From assembly GCF_000262465.1 (NCBI RefSeq), contig NZ_CM001489.1, positions 5,975,980 to 6,020,235 on the forward strand: a DNA stretch of 44,256 bases, in the 5' to 3' direction. Positions 24,898 through 33,316 of the stretch are shown here, piece after piece. Position numbers and translations under genes: made by a program. Position 1 is the stretch's first letter; every line of letters begins with the position of its first letter. The notes under the pieces are model-generated. The model was not told the DNA's origin. It made no database searches and worked only from the letters and a program-made list of their open reading frames with translations. Origin of the DNA: Frankia sp. QA3. GTDB lineage: Bacteria; Actinomycetota; Actinomycetes; Frankiales; Frankiaceae.

Positions 24898-25941
24898 ATG
24901 ACGACGGAGCCGGACAGCTCGGCGGACGCCGCCGAGCCGCGGGGGGCCGCTTCGGCGACGGCCCCGCCGACAGACCCGCCGCCGGCCGGCGGGCCCGCGG
25001 CCGCATCTTCGGGCAAGGCCCGGGTCGGGGTGGCCGACCTGATCTTCAAGAACCTCACCCGCACGGCCGGCATCGGCCTGCTGGCGCTGATCGCCGTGAT
25101 CGCCACCTTCCTGGTGCTGCGCGCCACCGACGCTCTCAGCGCCAACACCGGGAACTTCCTCACCACCGAGGAGTGGTTCCCCAACGCCTCCCCGCCGAAG
25201 TTCGGGGTGGCCGCGACCCTGTACGGCACGGTCGTCTCGGCGGCGGTCGCGATGATCATCGCGGTGCCGGTCGCGGTCGGGATCGCGCTGTTCATCACCG
25301 TGTACGCGCCCCGGCAGCTCTCCTCCATCCTCGGCTACATCGTCGACCTGCTCGCCGCCGTGCCGAGCGTCGTCTACGGCCTGTGGGGCCTGATCGTCCT
25401 CGCCCCGCACATGAAGGGCATCCAGCTCTGGCTGAACGACTACTTCGGCTGGATCCCGCTGTTCGACGCCGACTCGGTGGGGCGCTCGCTCTTCGTCGCC
25501 TCCGTCGTCCTGGCGATCATGATCCTGCCGATCGTCGCCGCGCTGTCCCGTGAGGTCTTCCTCCAGGTGCCGATCGCGCACCGCGAGGCGGCCCTGGCCC
25601 TCGGCGCGACCCGGTGGGAGATGATCAGAGTCGCGGTGCTGCCCTACGGCAAGCCCGGGGTGATCAGCGCGTCGATGCTGGGCCTCGGCCGGGCGATGGG
25701 CGAGACGATCGCGGTCGCGCTGGTCCTGCCCGCCTCGTTCAACATCTCCGAGCACATCCTCTCGCCCGCCGGCAACACGATCGCCGCGAACGTGGCGAAC
25801 GGCTGGGGCGAGGCCAACGACATCGGCCGCGGCGCGCTCATCGCCTCCGGCCTGGTGCTGTTCATCGTCACGATGATCGTGAACATCCTCGCGCGAGCCA
25901 TCGTCGCGCGCCGCCGCGAGTTCTCCGGGAGCGCCGCATGA
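24898..25941 (+). CDS. pstC: Phosphate ABC transporter permease PstC
   Basis: This 347-residue inner-membrane permease forms the phosphate channel with PstA. An Ala/Pro-rich cytoplasmic N-end (1-40) leads to the first membrane helix (GIGLLALIAVIATFLVLRA). Five more helices follow, with the EAA-type loop contacting PstB (HREAALALGATRWEMIRVAVLP..G). ATG at 24898 has an AAGGAGAG ribosome-binding site. The stop overlaps the pstA start (ATGA), giving translational coupling and equal subunit amounts. Confidence 0.96.
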   Translation: MTTEPDSSADAAEPRGAASATAPPTDPPPAGGPAAASSGKARVGVADLIFKNLTRTAGIGLLALIAVIATFLVLRATDALSANTGNFLTTEEWFPNASPPKFGVAATLYGTVVSAAVAMIIAVPVAVGIALFITVYAPRQLSSILGYIVDLLAAVPSVVYGLWGLIVLAPHMKGIQLWLNDYFGWIPLFDADSVGRSLFVASVVLAIMILPIVAALSREVFLQVPIAHREAALALGATRWEMIRVAVLPYGKPGVISASMLGLGRAMGETIAVALVLPASFNISEHILSPAGNTIAANVANGWGEANDIGRGALIASGLVLFIVTMIVNILARAIVARRREFSGSAA

Positions 25942-27005
25942 CCACCGCGACCGTGTCCGGACCGGCCGTCGACGGCACCGCGGACCGCCTGGGCCTGCGC
26001 GGGCAGAGCCTGCCGCGCTGGGTGCCGCTCGCCGTCGCCGCCGGCGCGGTGGTCGTCTCCCTGCTGATCTACCTGCTCACGCCGGTCGACAGCGAGATCC
26101 AGATCGTGCTGATGGCCGCGGTCGTCTTCGTGATCGCGATGACCGCCATCTCGACGGCGGTGGAGGGCGGGCGCCGGGCGCGGGACCGGTTCGCGACGAC
26201 GCTCGTCTACACCGCGTTCCTGCTCGCCGTGATCCCGCTGGTCGCGGTGCTGGTCAGCGTGATCAGCAAGGGGGTCGGCCGGCTCGATGCCGACTTCTTC
26301 ACCCATTCGATGAACGGCATCGGCGCCCGGGACGTGGGCGGCGGCATCTACCACGCCATCATCGGCACGGTCGAGCAGGTCCTGCTCGCCAGCGTGCTGG
26401 CGGTGCCGTTCGGCCTGCTGGTGGCGATCTACCTGGTGGAGTACGGCCGCGGCCGGATCAGTCGCATGATCAGCTTCTTCGTCGACGTGCTCACCGGCCT
26501 GCCATCGATCATCGCGGGTCTGTTCATCCTGGCGTTCTGGGTGCTCGCGCTCGACCAGGGCTTCTCCGGGTTCGCGGGCGCGCTCGCGCTCGCCGTGCTG
26601 ATGATCCCGACGGTGGTGCGTTCCGCCGAGGAGATGCTCAAGCTCGTCCCGAACGAGCTGCGCGAGGCCGGGTACGCGCTCGGCGTGCCCCAGTGGCGGA
26701 CCATCCTGCGGGTGGTCGTGCCCACCGCGCTGCCCGGGATCGTGACCGGCGTCATGCTCGCGGTGGCCCGGGTGGCGGGCGAGACCGCCCCGGTGCTGCT
26801 TACCGTCTTCGGGACGAACCTCATCAACTCGAATCCGTTCTCCGGCGAGCAGTCGTCCCTGCCGCTGTACATCTACTCCCAGGCCGGTCAGCCGCAGCAG
26901 TTCGCGGTCGACCGGGCATGGTCGGCCGCTCTGGTGCTGATCATCATCATCATGGTGCTGAACCTCATCGCCCGGCTGTTCGCCGGACGTAACCGGTTGA
27001 AATGA
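25938..27005 (+). CDS. pstA: Phosphate ABC transporter permease PstA
   Basis: This 355-residue partner of PstC has an N-terminal pair of helices (VPLAVAAGAVVVSLLIYLL, IVLMAAVVFVIAMTAI) not present in shorter PstA proteins. The six-helix MetI-type core follows, with the EAA loop ELREAGYALGVPQWRTILRVVVPTALPGI. The start lies inside the pstC stop codon. It ends in a short basic tail (LFAGRNRLK). A 127-base gap with an 18-base direct repeat separates it from pstB. Confidence 0.95.
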   Translation: MTTATVSGPAVDGTADRLGLRGQSLPRWVPLAVAAGAVVVSLLIYLLTPVDSEIQIVLMAAVVFVIAMTAISTAVEGGRRARDRFATTLVYTAFLLAVIPLVAVLVSVISKGVGRLDADFFTHSMNGIGARDVGGGIYHAIIGTVEQVLLASVLAVPFGLLVAIYLVEYGRGRISRMISFFVDVLTGLPSIIAGLFILAFWVLALDQGFSGFAGALALAVLMIPTVVRSAEEMLKLVPNELREAGYALGVPQWRTILRVVVPTALPGIVTGVMLAVARVAGETAPVLLTVFGTNLINSNPFSGEQSSLPLYIYSQAGQPQQFAVDRAWSAALVLIIIIMVLNLIARLFAGRNRLK

Positions 27006-27067
27006 CCCAGTCCCGGGCCGGTGGCGCCGCCGACGTCGCCGCCGCCGGCCCGTACCGCCCCCGTTCC

Positions 27068-27103
27068 GTCCGATCATCGAACAGCGTCCGATCACCGAAC
27101 AGC
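27068..27103. repeat. 18-bp direct repeat between pstA and pstB
   Basis: GTCCGATCATCGAACAGC is followed directly by GTCCGATCACCGAACAGC (one mismatch). It is followed by a further GTCC and lies about 30 bases before the pstB start. Confidence 0.85.
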
Positions 27104-27132
27104 GTCCAGACAGATCGTGAGTCGAGGTTGCC

Positions 27133-27909
27133 ATGGCCACCCGCATCGACGTAAACGGGCTGACGGCGTACTACGGCAAGTTCAAGGCCGTAGCCGACGT
27201 GAACCTGACCATCGAGCCGAAGAACGTCACCGCATTCATCGGGCCGTCCGGGTGCGGAAAGTCGACGGTGCTGCGCACCCTCAACCGGATGCACGAGGTG
27301 CTTCCGGGAGCCCGGGTCGAGGGGCGGGTGCTGCTCGACGGCGAGGACCTCTACGGGGCCGGCATGGACCCGGTGAACGTCCGCCGCACGGTGGGGATGG
27401 TCTTCCAGCGGCCGAACCCGTTCCCCACCATGTCCATCTACGAGAACGTGATCGCCGGCCTGAAGCTCAACGGGGTGCGCAAGAAGGCCCTGCTCGACGA
27501 GCGGGTCGAGGAGTCGCTGCGCGGCGCGAACCTCTGGGAGGAGGTCAAGGACCGGCTCGGCCGGCCCGGCGCCGGCCTGTCCGGCGGCCAGCAGCAGCGG
27601 CTGTGCATCGCGCGGGCGATTGCCGTCGAACCCCAGGTGCTGCTCATGGACGAGCCCTGCTCGGCGCTCGACCCGATCTCCACCCTGGCCATCGAGGACC
27701 TGATCACGAAGCTGAAGTCGAGCTTCACGATCGTCATCGTCACCCACAACATGCAGCAGGCGTCGCGGGTCAGTGACGCCACCGCGTTCTTCTCCCTGGA
27801 GAAGACCGGTGACCCCGGCCGCCTCGTCGAGTTCGACAAGACCTCGAAGATCTTCAGTAACCCGACGGAGAAGCGGACCGAGGACTACGTCTCCGGGCGG
27901 TTCGGCTGA
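27133..27909 (+). CDS. pstB: Phosphate ABC transporter ATPase PstB
   Basis: This 258-residue ATPase powers phosphate import. It has Walker A GPSGCGKST (about 37), a Q-loop in VGMVFQRPNPFP, the signature LSGGQQQRLCIARAIA, Walker B VLLMDEPCSALDP and the H-loop VTHNMQQASR. The C-terminal TEDYVSGRFG is typical of PstB. ATG 27133 matches family N-ends. It closes the transporter set; no phoU gene follows, its usual place being taken by a response-regulator-like gene 32 bases downstream. Confidence 0.97.
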   Translation: MATRIDVNGLTAYYGKFKAVADVNLTIEPKNVTAFIGPSGCGKSTVLRTLNRMHEVLPGARVEGRVLLDGEDLYGAGMDPVNVRRTVGMVFQRPNPFPTMSIYENVIAGLKLNGVRKKALLDERVEESLRGANLWEEVKDRLGRPGAGLSGGQQQRLCIARAIAVEPQVLLMDEPCSALDPISTLAIEDLITKLKSSFTIVIVTHNMQQASRVSDATAFFSLEKTGDPGRLVEFDKTSKIFSNPTEKRTEDYVSGRFG

Positions 27910-27941
27910 CGGCGGCGGGAGTTCACGGACAGGACACGCGG

Positions 27942-28745
27942 ATGCTCCCGGTACGGCGCGGGCCTGGTCAACCGGGGGAAGACGACCGGGGTCCGGCGGC
28001 CGAACGGTCCCGAGCCGCGGCGCAGGTCGGGTCGGGTGGCCGGCCCTCGCTGCTGATCGCCGACTCCGAGGTCGACGACGACATGCTCGTCGCCATCGCC
28101 GGTGGCGGGGTCGAGGTGAGCGTGGTGGCCGACGGCGCGCTGGCCCTGCTGGAGATCGGTCTCCAGCAACCCAGCGCCCTGCTGATCAGTGCCCGGCTGC
28201 CGGTCGTCGACGGGGTCACCGTCGTGCGGACGGTCCGCAGCGTGCCCGGGCACGACGACGTGCCGATCCTGCTCGCGGTCGGTCCCGACGAGCGGCCGGC
28301 CGCCGCGGCCGGCCTGGACGCGGGCGCGAGTGCCTGCGTCGGCAAGCCGTACCGGGTGCCCGAGGTCCTCGCAATGGTCGGCGTGATCGCGACCGGGCGC
28401 CCCGGCGCGCACCCGCCCCGGCCGGCGGGGGACGAGGTCCTGCGCGGCGGGCCGGTGCTGCTGGACCGGGCAGCCCACGAGGTCCGCCTCGACGGCACGG
28501 TCGTGTCGGTCCCGCCGCGGGAGTTCCGGCTGCTCGCTCTGCTGCTGGAGCAGGCCGGGCGGGTCGTCCCGCGGGAGACCCTGCTGCGGGAGGTCTGGGG
28601 CTCGGCGCACACCGAGACCAACACCCTGGCCGTGCACGTGCGCCGGCTGCGCCGCCGTCTCGGCGAGGCCGCCGGCGAGCCGACGATCATCGAGAGCATC
28701 CGCGGGGTCGGCTACCGGTTTCGCGCCGCGCCCGACCCCACCTGA
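27942..28745 (+). CDS. Orphan OmpR/PhoB-type response regulator with atypical receiver
   Basis: This 267-residue protein has a receiver domain (about 35-150) and a winged-helix DNA-binding domain (about 165-263) with PPREFRLLALLLEQAGRVV, LLREVWG, HVRRLRRRLGE and IRGVGYRF. The receiver keeps the switch Lys (VGKPYRVPEV) and one acidic pocket residue (IADSEVDDD). The phospho-acceptor Asp is replaced: where the family reads LLLDxxLP this reads LLISARLP, with Ser near residue 83. It therefore should not be phosphorylated in the usual way and may respond to a ligand or protein, or act constitutively. It is 32 bases after pstB, with no kinase nearby. Its position suggests a link to phosphate. Confidence 0.9.
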   Translation: MLPVRRGPGQPGEDDRGPAAERSRAAAQVGSGGRPSLLIADSEVDDDMLVAIAGGGVEVSVVADGALALLEIGLQQPSALLISARLPVVDGVTVVRTVRSVPGHDDVPILLAVGPDERPAAAAGLDAGASACVGKPYRVPEVLAMVGVIATGRPGAHPPRPAGDEVLRGGPVLLDRAAHEVRLDGTVVSVPPREFRLLALLLEQAGRVVPRETLLREVWGSAHTETNTLAVHVRRLRRRLGEAAGEPTIIESIRGVGYRFRAAPDPT

Positions 28746-28762
28746 CCGGTCCCTGCGGCGGA

Positions 28763-29725
28763 TCAGGTGGGCAGGGCGTAGACGCCGGGAGCGACGCGGA
28801 CGACCAGGCCGTCGTCGATCAGCCCGGCCAGCGCCCGGTCCCGCTGGACCGGCTCGTCCCAGACCTGGTCGAGGAGGTCCTGGTCGACCGCCTGCTCGGC
28901 GTCGCGCAGGACGGCCAGTAGCCGGCCGCGGACCTGGCGGTCGGTGCCGGCGTAGCCCTGCGGCCGGCGGGCGGGGCCGGCCCCGGCCGGGCTGCCCGCC
29001 CCCACCCAGGCACAGCGGTGCAGCAGCGGGCAGGCGGCGCAGCGGGGGGTACGGGCCACGCAGACCAGCGCCCCGAGCTCCATCAGCGCGGCGCTGGTCA
29101 TGGCCGCGGTCTCGGGATCGGCCGGCAGCAGCTCGGCGACGGCGGCCAGGTCCCGGCGGCTGACGGTGGCCGGCGGGTCGGCCCGGCCCTCCACGGCGCG
29201 GGCGAACAGCCGCCGTACGTTGACGTCGACGACCGGGTGGCGCTGGCGGAAGGCGAACGCGGCGACCGCCCGGGCCGTGTAGGTCCCGATCCCGGGCAGG
29301 GCGAGCAGCGCGTCGAGGTCTGCCGGGATCTCGCCGCCGTGCCGCTCGACGACGGCCGTCGCGGCCTGGTGCAGCCGCAGCGCCCGGCGGGGGTAGCCCA
29401 GCCGGCCCCAGGCGCGCACCGCCTCGCCGGCGGGCTGCGCGGCCAGCGCGGCCGGGGTCGGCCACCGGTCCAGCCAGGACTCCCAGACCGGCAGCACCCG
29501 GGCGACCGGGGTCTGCTGCAGCATGACCTCGCTGACCAGAACCGCCCACGGAGTCGTCCCGGGACGCCGCCAGGGCAGGTCCCGGGCGGCGGCGGCGAAC
29601 CAGTCGAGCACCAGCCCGGCGAGCGTCTCCGGCACGGCGGAGGCCGGCGCGGGGGCCGGCACCGAGGCCGGCGTCGAGGCCGGGGGAGCGGTCACGGTCC
29701 GCGGTGCGCTGGTCATCCTCGCCAT
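28763..29725 (-). CDS. mutY: A/G-specific adenine DNA glycosylase MutY
   Basis: This 320-residue base-excision repair enzyme removes adenine mispaired with 8-oxoguanine. A Pro/Ala-rich N-end (1-30) precedes the catalytic core, with LPWRRPGTTPWAVLVSEVMLQQT, the helix-hairpin-helix LPGIGTYTARAV and the catalytic Asp in HPVVDVNVRRLF. The iron-sulfur ligands CX6CX2CX5C are at CVARTPRCAACPLLHRC. The usual C-terminal 8-oxoG-reading NUDIX-like domain is absent or strongly reduced; instead there is a short winged-helix-like tail. ATG 29725 was chosen, with 29716 equivalent. It lies downstream of disA on the same strand, as in mycobacteria. Confidence 0.93.
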   Translation of the reverse strand: MARMTSAPRTVTAPPASTPASVPAPAPASAVPETLAGLVLDWFAAAARDLPWRRPGTTPWAVLVSEVMLQQTPVARVLPVWESWLDRWPTPAALAAQPAGEAVRAWGRLGYPRRALRLHQAATAVVERHGGEIPADLDALLALPGIGTYTARAVAAFAFRQRHPVVDVNVRRLFARAVEGRADPPATVSRRDLAAVAELLPADPETAAMTSAALMELGALVCVARTPRCAACPLLHRCAWVGAGSPAGAGPARRPQGYAGTDRQVRGRLLAVLRDAEQAVDQDLLDQVWDEPVQRDRALAGLIDDGLVVRVAPGVYALPT

Positions 29726-29733
29726 CGTGCCAG

Positions 29734-29750
29734 GCCCGCCGGTGGCGGGC
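29734..29750 (-). terminator. Small perfect hairpin between disA and mutY
   Basis: A 7-bp stem GCCCGCC / GGCGGGC with a 3-base loop lies directly after the disA stop codon. It may be a weak terminator or only a chance GC-rich stem. Confidence 0.35.
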
Positions 29751-29760
29751 GCGGGGCGGG

Positions 29761-30840
29761 TCAGACGTAGCGTTCCAGGATGCTCGACTCGGCCAGCCGC
29801 GACAGGCCCTCGCGCACGGCACGGGCCCTGGTCTCGCCGACGCCGTCGACGGTCTGCAGGTCGTCGACCCCGGCGGCGAGCAGCTTCTGCAGCGTGCCGA
29901 AGTGGTCGACGAGCCGGTCGACCACCATCCGTGGCAGCCGGGGCACCTTCGCCAGCATGCGGTAGCCACGCGGGCTGATCTGCCGGTCCAGGATGTCCGC
30001 CCCGCCGGAGAAGCCGATCACCCGGGCGAGCACGGTGAGGTCGAGCAGGTCGGTCGGCGACATCGCGGAGAGCTCGCCGAGGACCTGCGCGGCCGACCCC
30101 GCCTTCGACCCGGCGGGCAGGTAGTCGCGCACGGTGAGTTCCCGCTCGGTCTCGACGCCGGCCATCAGCTCCTCGAGCTGCAGCGACAGCAGCCGCCCGT
30201 CGGTGCCGAGCTCGACGACGTAGCCCTCGATCTCGTCCGCGATGCGGCGCACCATCTCCAGCCGCTGGCTCACCGAGATCGCGTCCCGGACCGTGACGAG
30301 ATCCTCGATCTCCAGCGCGGACAGGGTGCCCGCGACCTCGTCGAGGCGGAGCTTGTAGCGCTCCAGGGTGGCCAGCGCCTGGTTCGCCCGGGACAGGATG
30401 GCGGCCGAGCCGTCGAGCACGTAGCGCCGCCCGGCCACGTAGAGCGCGATGATGTGCATCGACTGGCTGACCGAGATGACGGGGTACTCGGTCTGCTTGG
30501 CGACCCGCTCCGCGGTGCGGTGGCGGGTGCCGGACTCCTCGGTGGGCACCGTCGGGTCCGGCACCAGATGCACCGCGGCGCGAACGATCCGCTGCAGGTC
30601 CGAGGACAGCACGATCGCGCCGTCCATCTTGGCCAGCTCCCGCAGCCGGGTGGCCGAGAACTCCACGTCGAGCTCGAAGCCGCCGGTGCACAAACCCTCG
30701 ACGACCTTGTCGTGGCCGAGCACAATCAGCGCCCCGGTATGCCCACGCAGGATGCGCTCCAGGCCGTCGCGGAATGGGGTTCCGGGGGCGACCGCGGCCA
30801 GTGTCGCCCGGAAGATGTCGTCTCCGGGTGGTCCCGCCAT
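29761..30840 (-). CDS. disA: DNA integrity scanning diadenylate cyclase DisA
   Basis: This 359-residue enzyme makes the second messenger c-di-AMP from two ATP and scans DNA for lesions. The N-terminal DAC domain carries the catalytic motifs KMDGAIVLSSD and GTRHRTAERVA (about 60-110). A central helical spine follows, and a C-terminal helix-hairpin-helix DNA-binding domain (VDDLQTVDGVGETRARAVREGL) closes the protein. Length and order match the octameric family. It follows radA on the same strand with a 129-base gap; RadA is known to restrain DisA activity, so the pairing is meaningful. Confidence 0.97.
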   Translation of the reverse strand: MAGPPGDDIFRATLAAVAPGTPFRDGLERILRGHTGALIVLGHDKVVEGLCTGGFELDVEFSATRLRELAKMDGAIVLSSDLQRIVRAAVHLVPDPTVPTEESGTRHRTAERVAKQTEYPVISVSQSMHIIALYVAGRRYVLDGSAAILSRANQALATLERYKLRLDEVAGTLSALEIEDLVTVRDAISVSQRLEMVRRIADEIEGYVVELGTDGRLLSLQLEELMAGVETERELTVRDYLPAGSKAGSAAQVLGELSAMSPTDLLDLTVLARVIGFSGGADILDRQISPRGYRMLAKVPRLPRMVVDRLVDHFGTLQKLLAAGVDDLQTVDGVGETRARAVREGLSRLAESSILERYV

Positions 30841-30969
30841 CAGGCTCCCTCAGCTCCTCGGCTCCCCGCTGTCTCCCACCTCTGCCGCGATGCTATCGGG
30901 GCGACCGGAGTCGGTGCGGTCCAGCTCTTCATGGGGTAACGAAAATACTCGAAACCGACATATTTCTAG

Positions 30970-32397
30970 TTACGCTTCATGCATTCGAGTTATGGCGCCG
31001 ATCAGATCGGGCACCTCGGTGACTTTCATGCCCTCGGGAGCGGCCCCGGCACCCGCGGGCACGAGCGCCCGGCGGAATCCCAGCCGGGCCGCCGCGGCGA
31101 GCCGCTGGCGGACCGCACCCACAGCCCGCACCTCCCCGGCGAGCCCCACCTCCCCGATGGCGACGAGATCGGCCGGCAGCGGCCGGTCCCGCGCCGCGCT
31201 CACGACCGCGAGCGCAGTCGCCAGATCGGCCGCGGGTTCGGCGAGGCGCACCCCGCCGACGGTCGCGGCGTAGACGTCGGCCTTGCCGAACCGGACCTTC
31301 GCCCGGCGCTCGACCACGGCGAGGATCATCGCCACCCGGGCCGGATCCAGCCCGGACACCGCCCGCCGGGGCACTTGGGCGGACGTCTCGGCGACGAGGG
31401 CCTGCACCTCTGCGACGAGCGGCCGGCGGCCCTCCACCGTCACGGTGACGCACGTCCCCGGCACCGCCTCCAGACCGCTCGCCCCCGAGCGGGACAGGAA
31501 CAGCCCGCTGGGATCGGCGATCCCGTGGATGCCGGAGTCGTCCATCTCGAAACAGCCGACCTCGTCGGCGGGGCCGTACCGGTTCTTGCCTGCCCGCACG
31601 AGGCGGAGCGCGGAGTGCCGCTCACCCTCGAAATGCAGGACCACGTCCACCAGATGCTCCAACAGACGTGGCCCGGCCACCAGGCCATCCTTTGTCACAT
31701 GGCCGACAAGCACCGTCGCGAGGCCGAGCGCCTTCGCCGTACGGATCAGCGCGGCGGTGACCTCGCGCACCTGGGTGACGCCGCCGGCCGCCCCCTCCAC
31801 CCCGGCGGCGGAGATCGTCTGCACCGAGTCGACCACCAGCAGGGCCGGCGAGACCTGCTCGACGTGGCGCAGCACGGCGCCGAGATCCGTCTCGGCCGCG
31901 ATCCAGAGATCCTCGTGGAGGGCGCCCGTCCGCCCCGCGCGCAGCCGCACCTGGGCCGCGGACTCCTCGCCGGTGACGACGAGGGCCCGGGCACCGCCGG
32001 CGGCGCTGCGGGCGGCCACCTCCAGCAGCAGCGTGGACTTGCCGACGCCCGGCTCGCCGGCGAGCAGGATCACCGCGCCGGGGACGAGACCACCGCCGAG
32101 CACCCGGTCCAACTCGTCGATGCCCGTGGGCCGGCGGCGGGCCGCCGTGACGTCGACGGACACCACCGGCAGCGCCGGCGCCGTGACCTCCGTGGCCGCC
32201 ACCGCCCGCCCCGCGCCGCCGAGGCCTTGGGCCCGGCGCGGCGCCGGCGCCTGAGCCTCGAGCGTCCCCCACTCCTGGCAGCGCGGGCAGCGCCCGGCCC
32301 AGCGGACGGACTCCGTCCCGCAGCCGCTACATCGGAACCCGCCCGACGCCGCGCGACCGGACGCGCGACCGCCGGCCGCCGGCCGAGTGGATGTCAT
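30970..32397 (-). CDS. radA: DNA repair protein RadA
   Basis: This 475-residue DnaB-like helicase promotes branch migration in homologous recombination. It has a C4 zinc finger at the N-end (FRCSGCG..GRCPRCQEWG), Walker A AGEPGVGKST, Walker B LLVVDSVQT and the RadA motif KNRYG (usually KNRFG). A Lon-like C-terminal domain carries VGEVGLAGEVRAV. ATG at 32397 gives MTSTRPAAGG; ATG at 32427 is an alternative that adds ten residues and lies inside a perfect 14-base palindrome. It is upstream of disA and close to lpqE, as in mycobacteria. Confidence 0.95.
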   Translation of the reverse strand: MTSTRPAAGGRASGRAASGGFRCSGCGTESVRWAGRCPRCQEWGTLEAQAPAPRRAQGLGGAGRAVAATEVTAPALPVVSVDVTAARRRPTGIDELDRVLGGGLVPGAVILLAGEPGVGKSTLLLEVAARSAAGGARALVVTGEESAAQVRLRAGRTGALHEDLWIAAETDLGAVLRHVEQVSPALLVVDSVQTISAAGVEGAAGGVTQVREVTAALIRTAKALGLATVLVGHVTKDGLVAGPRLLEHLVDVVLHFEGERHSALRLVRAGKNRYGPADEVGCFEMDDSGIHGIADPSGLFLSRSGASGLEAVPGTCVTVTVEGRRPLVAEVQALVAETSAQVPRRAVSGLDPARVAMILAVVERRAKVRFGKADVYAATVGGVRLAEPAADLATALAVVSAARDRPLPADLVAIGEVGLAGEVRAVGAVRQRLAAAARLGFRRALVPAGAGAAPEGMKVTEVPDLIGAITRMHEA

Positions 32398-32419
32398 GGG
32401 CGCCACGTTAACCGGCCGG

Positions 32420-32433
32420 TCCGACATGTCGGA
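32420..32433. promoter_or_regulatory. Perfect 14-bp palindrome at the radA 5' end
   Basis: TCCGACATGTCGGA overlaps the alternative radA start codon. It is a possible operator; the binding protein is unknown. Confidence 0.35.
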
Positions 32434-32560
32434 GCCAGCCGCGCGTGGGGGCGCCCACAGGTGCTGTGTGACCAGGACCGGCCCCGGGGACGCCGTACCG
32501 GCTGTTACCGGCAGGCAGGGCGGTGCCGCGCGGTGCGGCGGAGCCGGGAGGCTGCGGCGG

Positions 32561-33316
32561 TCAGCCCGCGGTCGCCGTCGCGGCGGGGGTGGTGGCGCCG
32601 GTGGTCGGGCTGGCGCTGCCGGCGGCCGGGCTGGCGGTGGCGCCGGTGGTCGGCGTGGCCGACTCGGTGGCCGGCGTCTGCTGCGCCGGGCTGGTGGCCG
32701 CGACCGGGCTCTCGAAGATCTCGCCCGGGGCGCCGGAGGCGCCCGGAGCGGGCGGCTCCACCGGCACGTCCAGGGTCACGCTGCCGGCCTTCGCGAAGGT
32801 GAAGGTGATCGGGAGCTGGGAGCCGATCAGCAGATTCCTCTTCACGTCCCGCAGGGCCGGCGCGGAGTCGTCGGCGGTGAAGATCCGGCCACCGCCGGCC
32901 GGGAGGTCCGCCGACTTCGGCGGCTGGCCGCTGCCGGCCTCCGGCGACGACACCGAGACGAGGGTGTCCGGCTCGCCGCCCGCGTTGAAGAACGCCGACA
33001 CGATCGGTGCGGAGTCGCCCTGGGACACGGGCCCGGCGACGTAGATATTGCGCAGGGTGATGGGACCGACGGACCCCGCGACGCTGTTGGTCGTGGTCCG
33101 CGAGAGGTTCGTCATCGCGTCGTTGCCGGAGGCGCAGCTCGCCAGGCCGGCCGAACCGATCACCGAGGCCAGCAGGGCGACGCCCACCCGGCGGGAGGTC
33201 ATCCGCCGCCGGAACGCGGAGCGCGGGGCGGCGTCGTCGCGGGGTGCCGCGGCGGCGGGCGTCGCATCGGCGACGGCGGTGACTGACGAGAAACGGGCAC
33301 CCGGACGGCGGCTCAC
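32561..33316 (-). CDS. lpqE: LpqE-like lipoprotein
   Basis: This 251-residue lipoprotein is placed between carD and radA exactly as lpqE (Rv3584) is in mycobacteria. GTG 33316 is supported by AGGAGG upstream. It gives a 38-residue basic lead before the hydrophobic core VGVALLASVIGSAGLASC, whose lipobox LASC predicts lipidation. The mature domain (about 60-195, SVGPITLRNIYVAGP and LLIGSQLPITFTFAKAG) resembles the beta-sandwich of PCu(A)C/LpqE copper-chaperone-like proteins, but no Met/His copper site is obvious. The last 60 residues are a low-complexity Ala/Thr/Pro/Ser tail with repeated SPTTGAT units. Its function is unknown. ATG 33202 is an alternative start without a ribosome-binding site. 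Confidence 0.82.
   Translation of the reverse strand: MSRRPGARFSSVTAVADATPAAAAPRDDAAPRSAFRRRMTSRRVGVALLASVIGSAGLASCASGNDAMTNLSRTTTNSVAGSVGPITLRNIYVAGPVSQGDSAPIVSAFFNAGGEPDTLVSVSSPEAGSGQPPKSADLPAGGGRIFTADDSAPALRDVKRNLLIGSQLPITFTFAKAGSVTLDVPVEPPAPGASGAPGEIFESPVAATSPAQQTPATESATPTTGATASPAAGSASPTTGATTPAATATAG

Noticed and set aside
25644..27146. 500-codon minus-strand open frame
   Set aside because: Antisense of pstC-pstA; His/Asp/Arg-rich low-complexity translation without domains.
30979..32802. 607-codon plus-strand open frame
   Set aside because: Antisense of radA and the start of the lpqE region; no recognisable domain.
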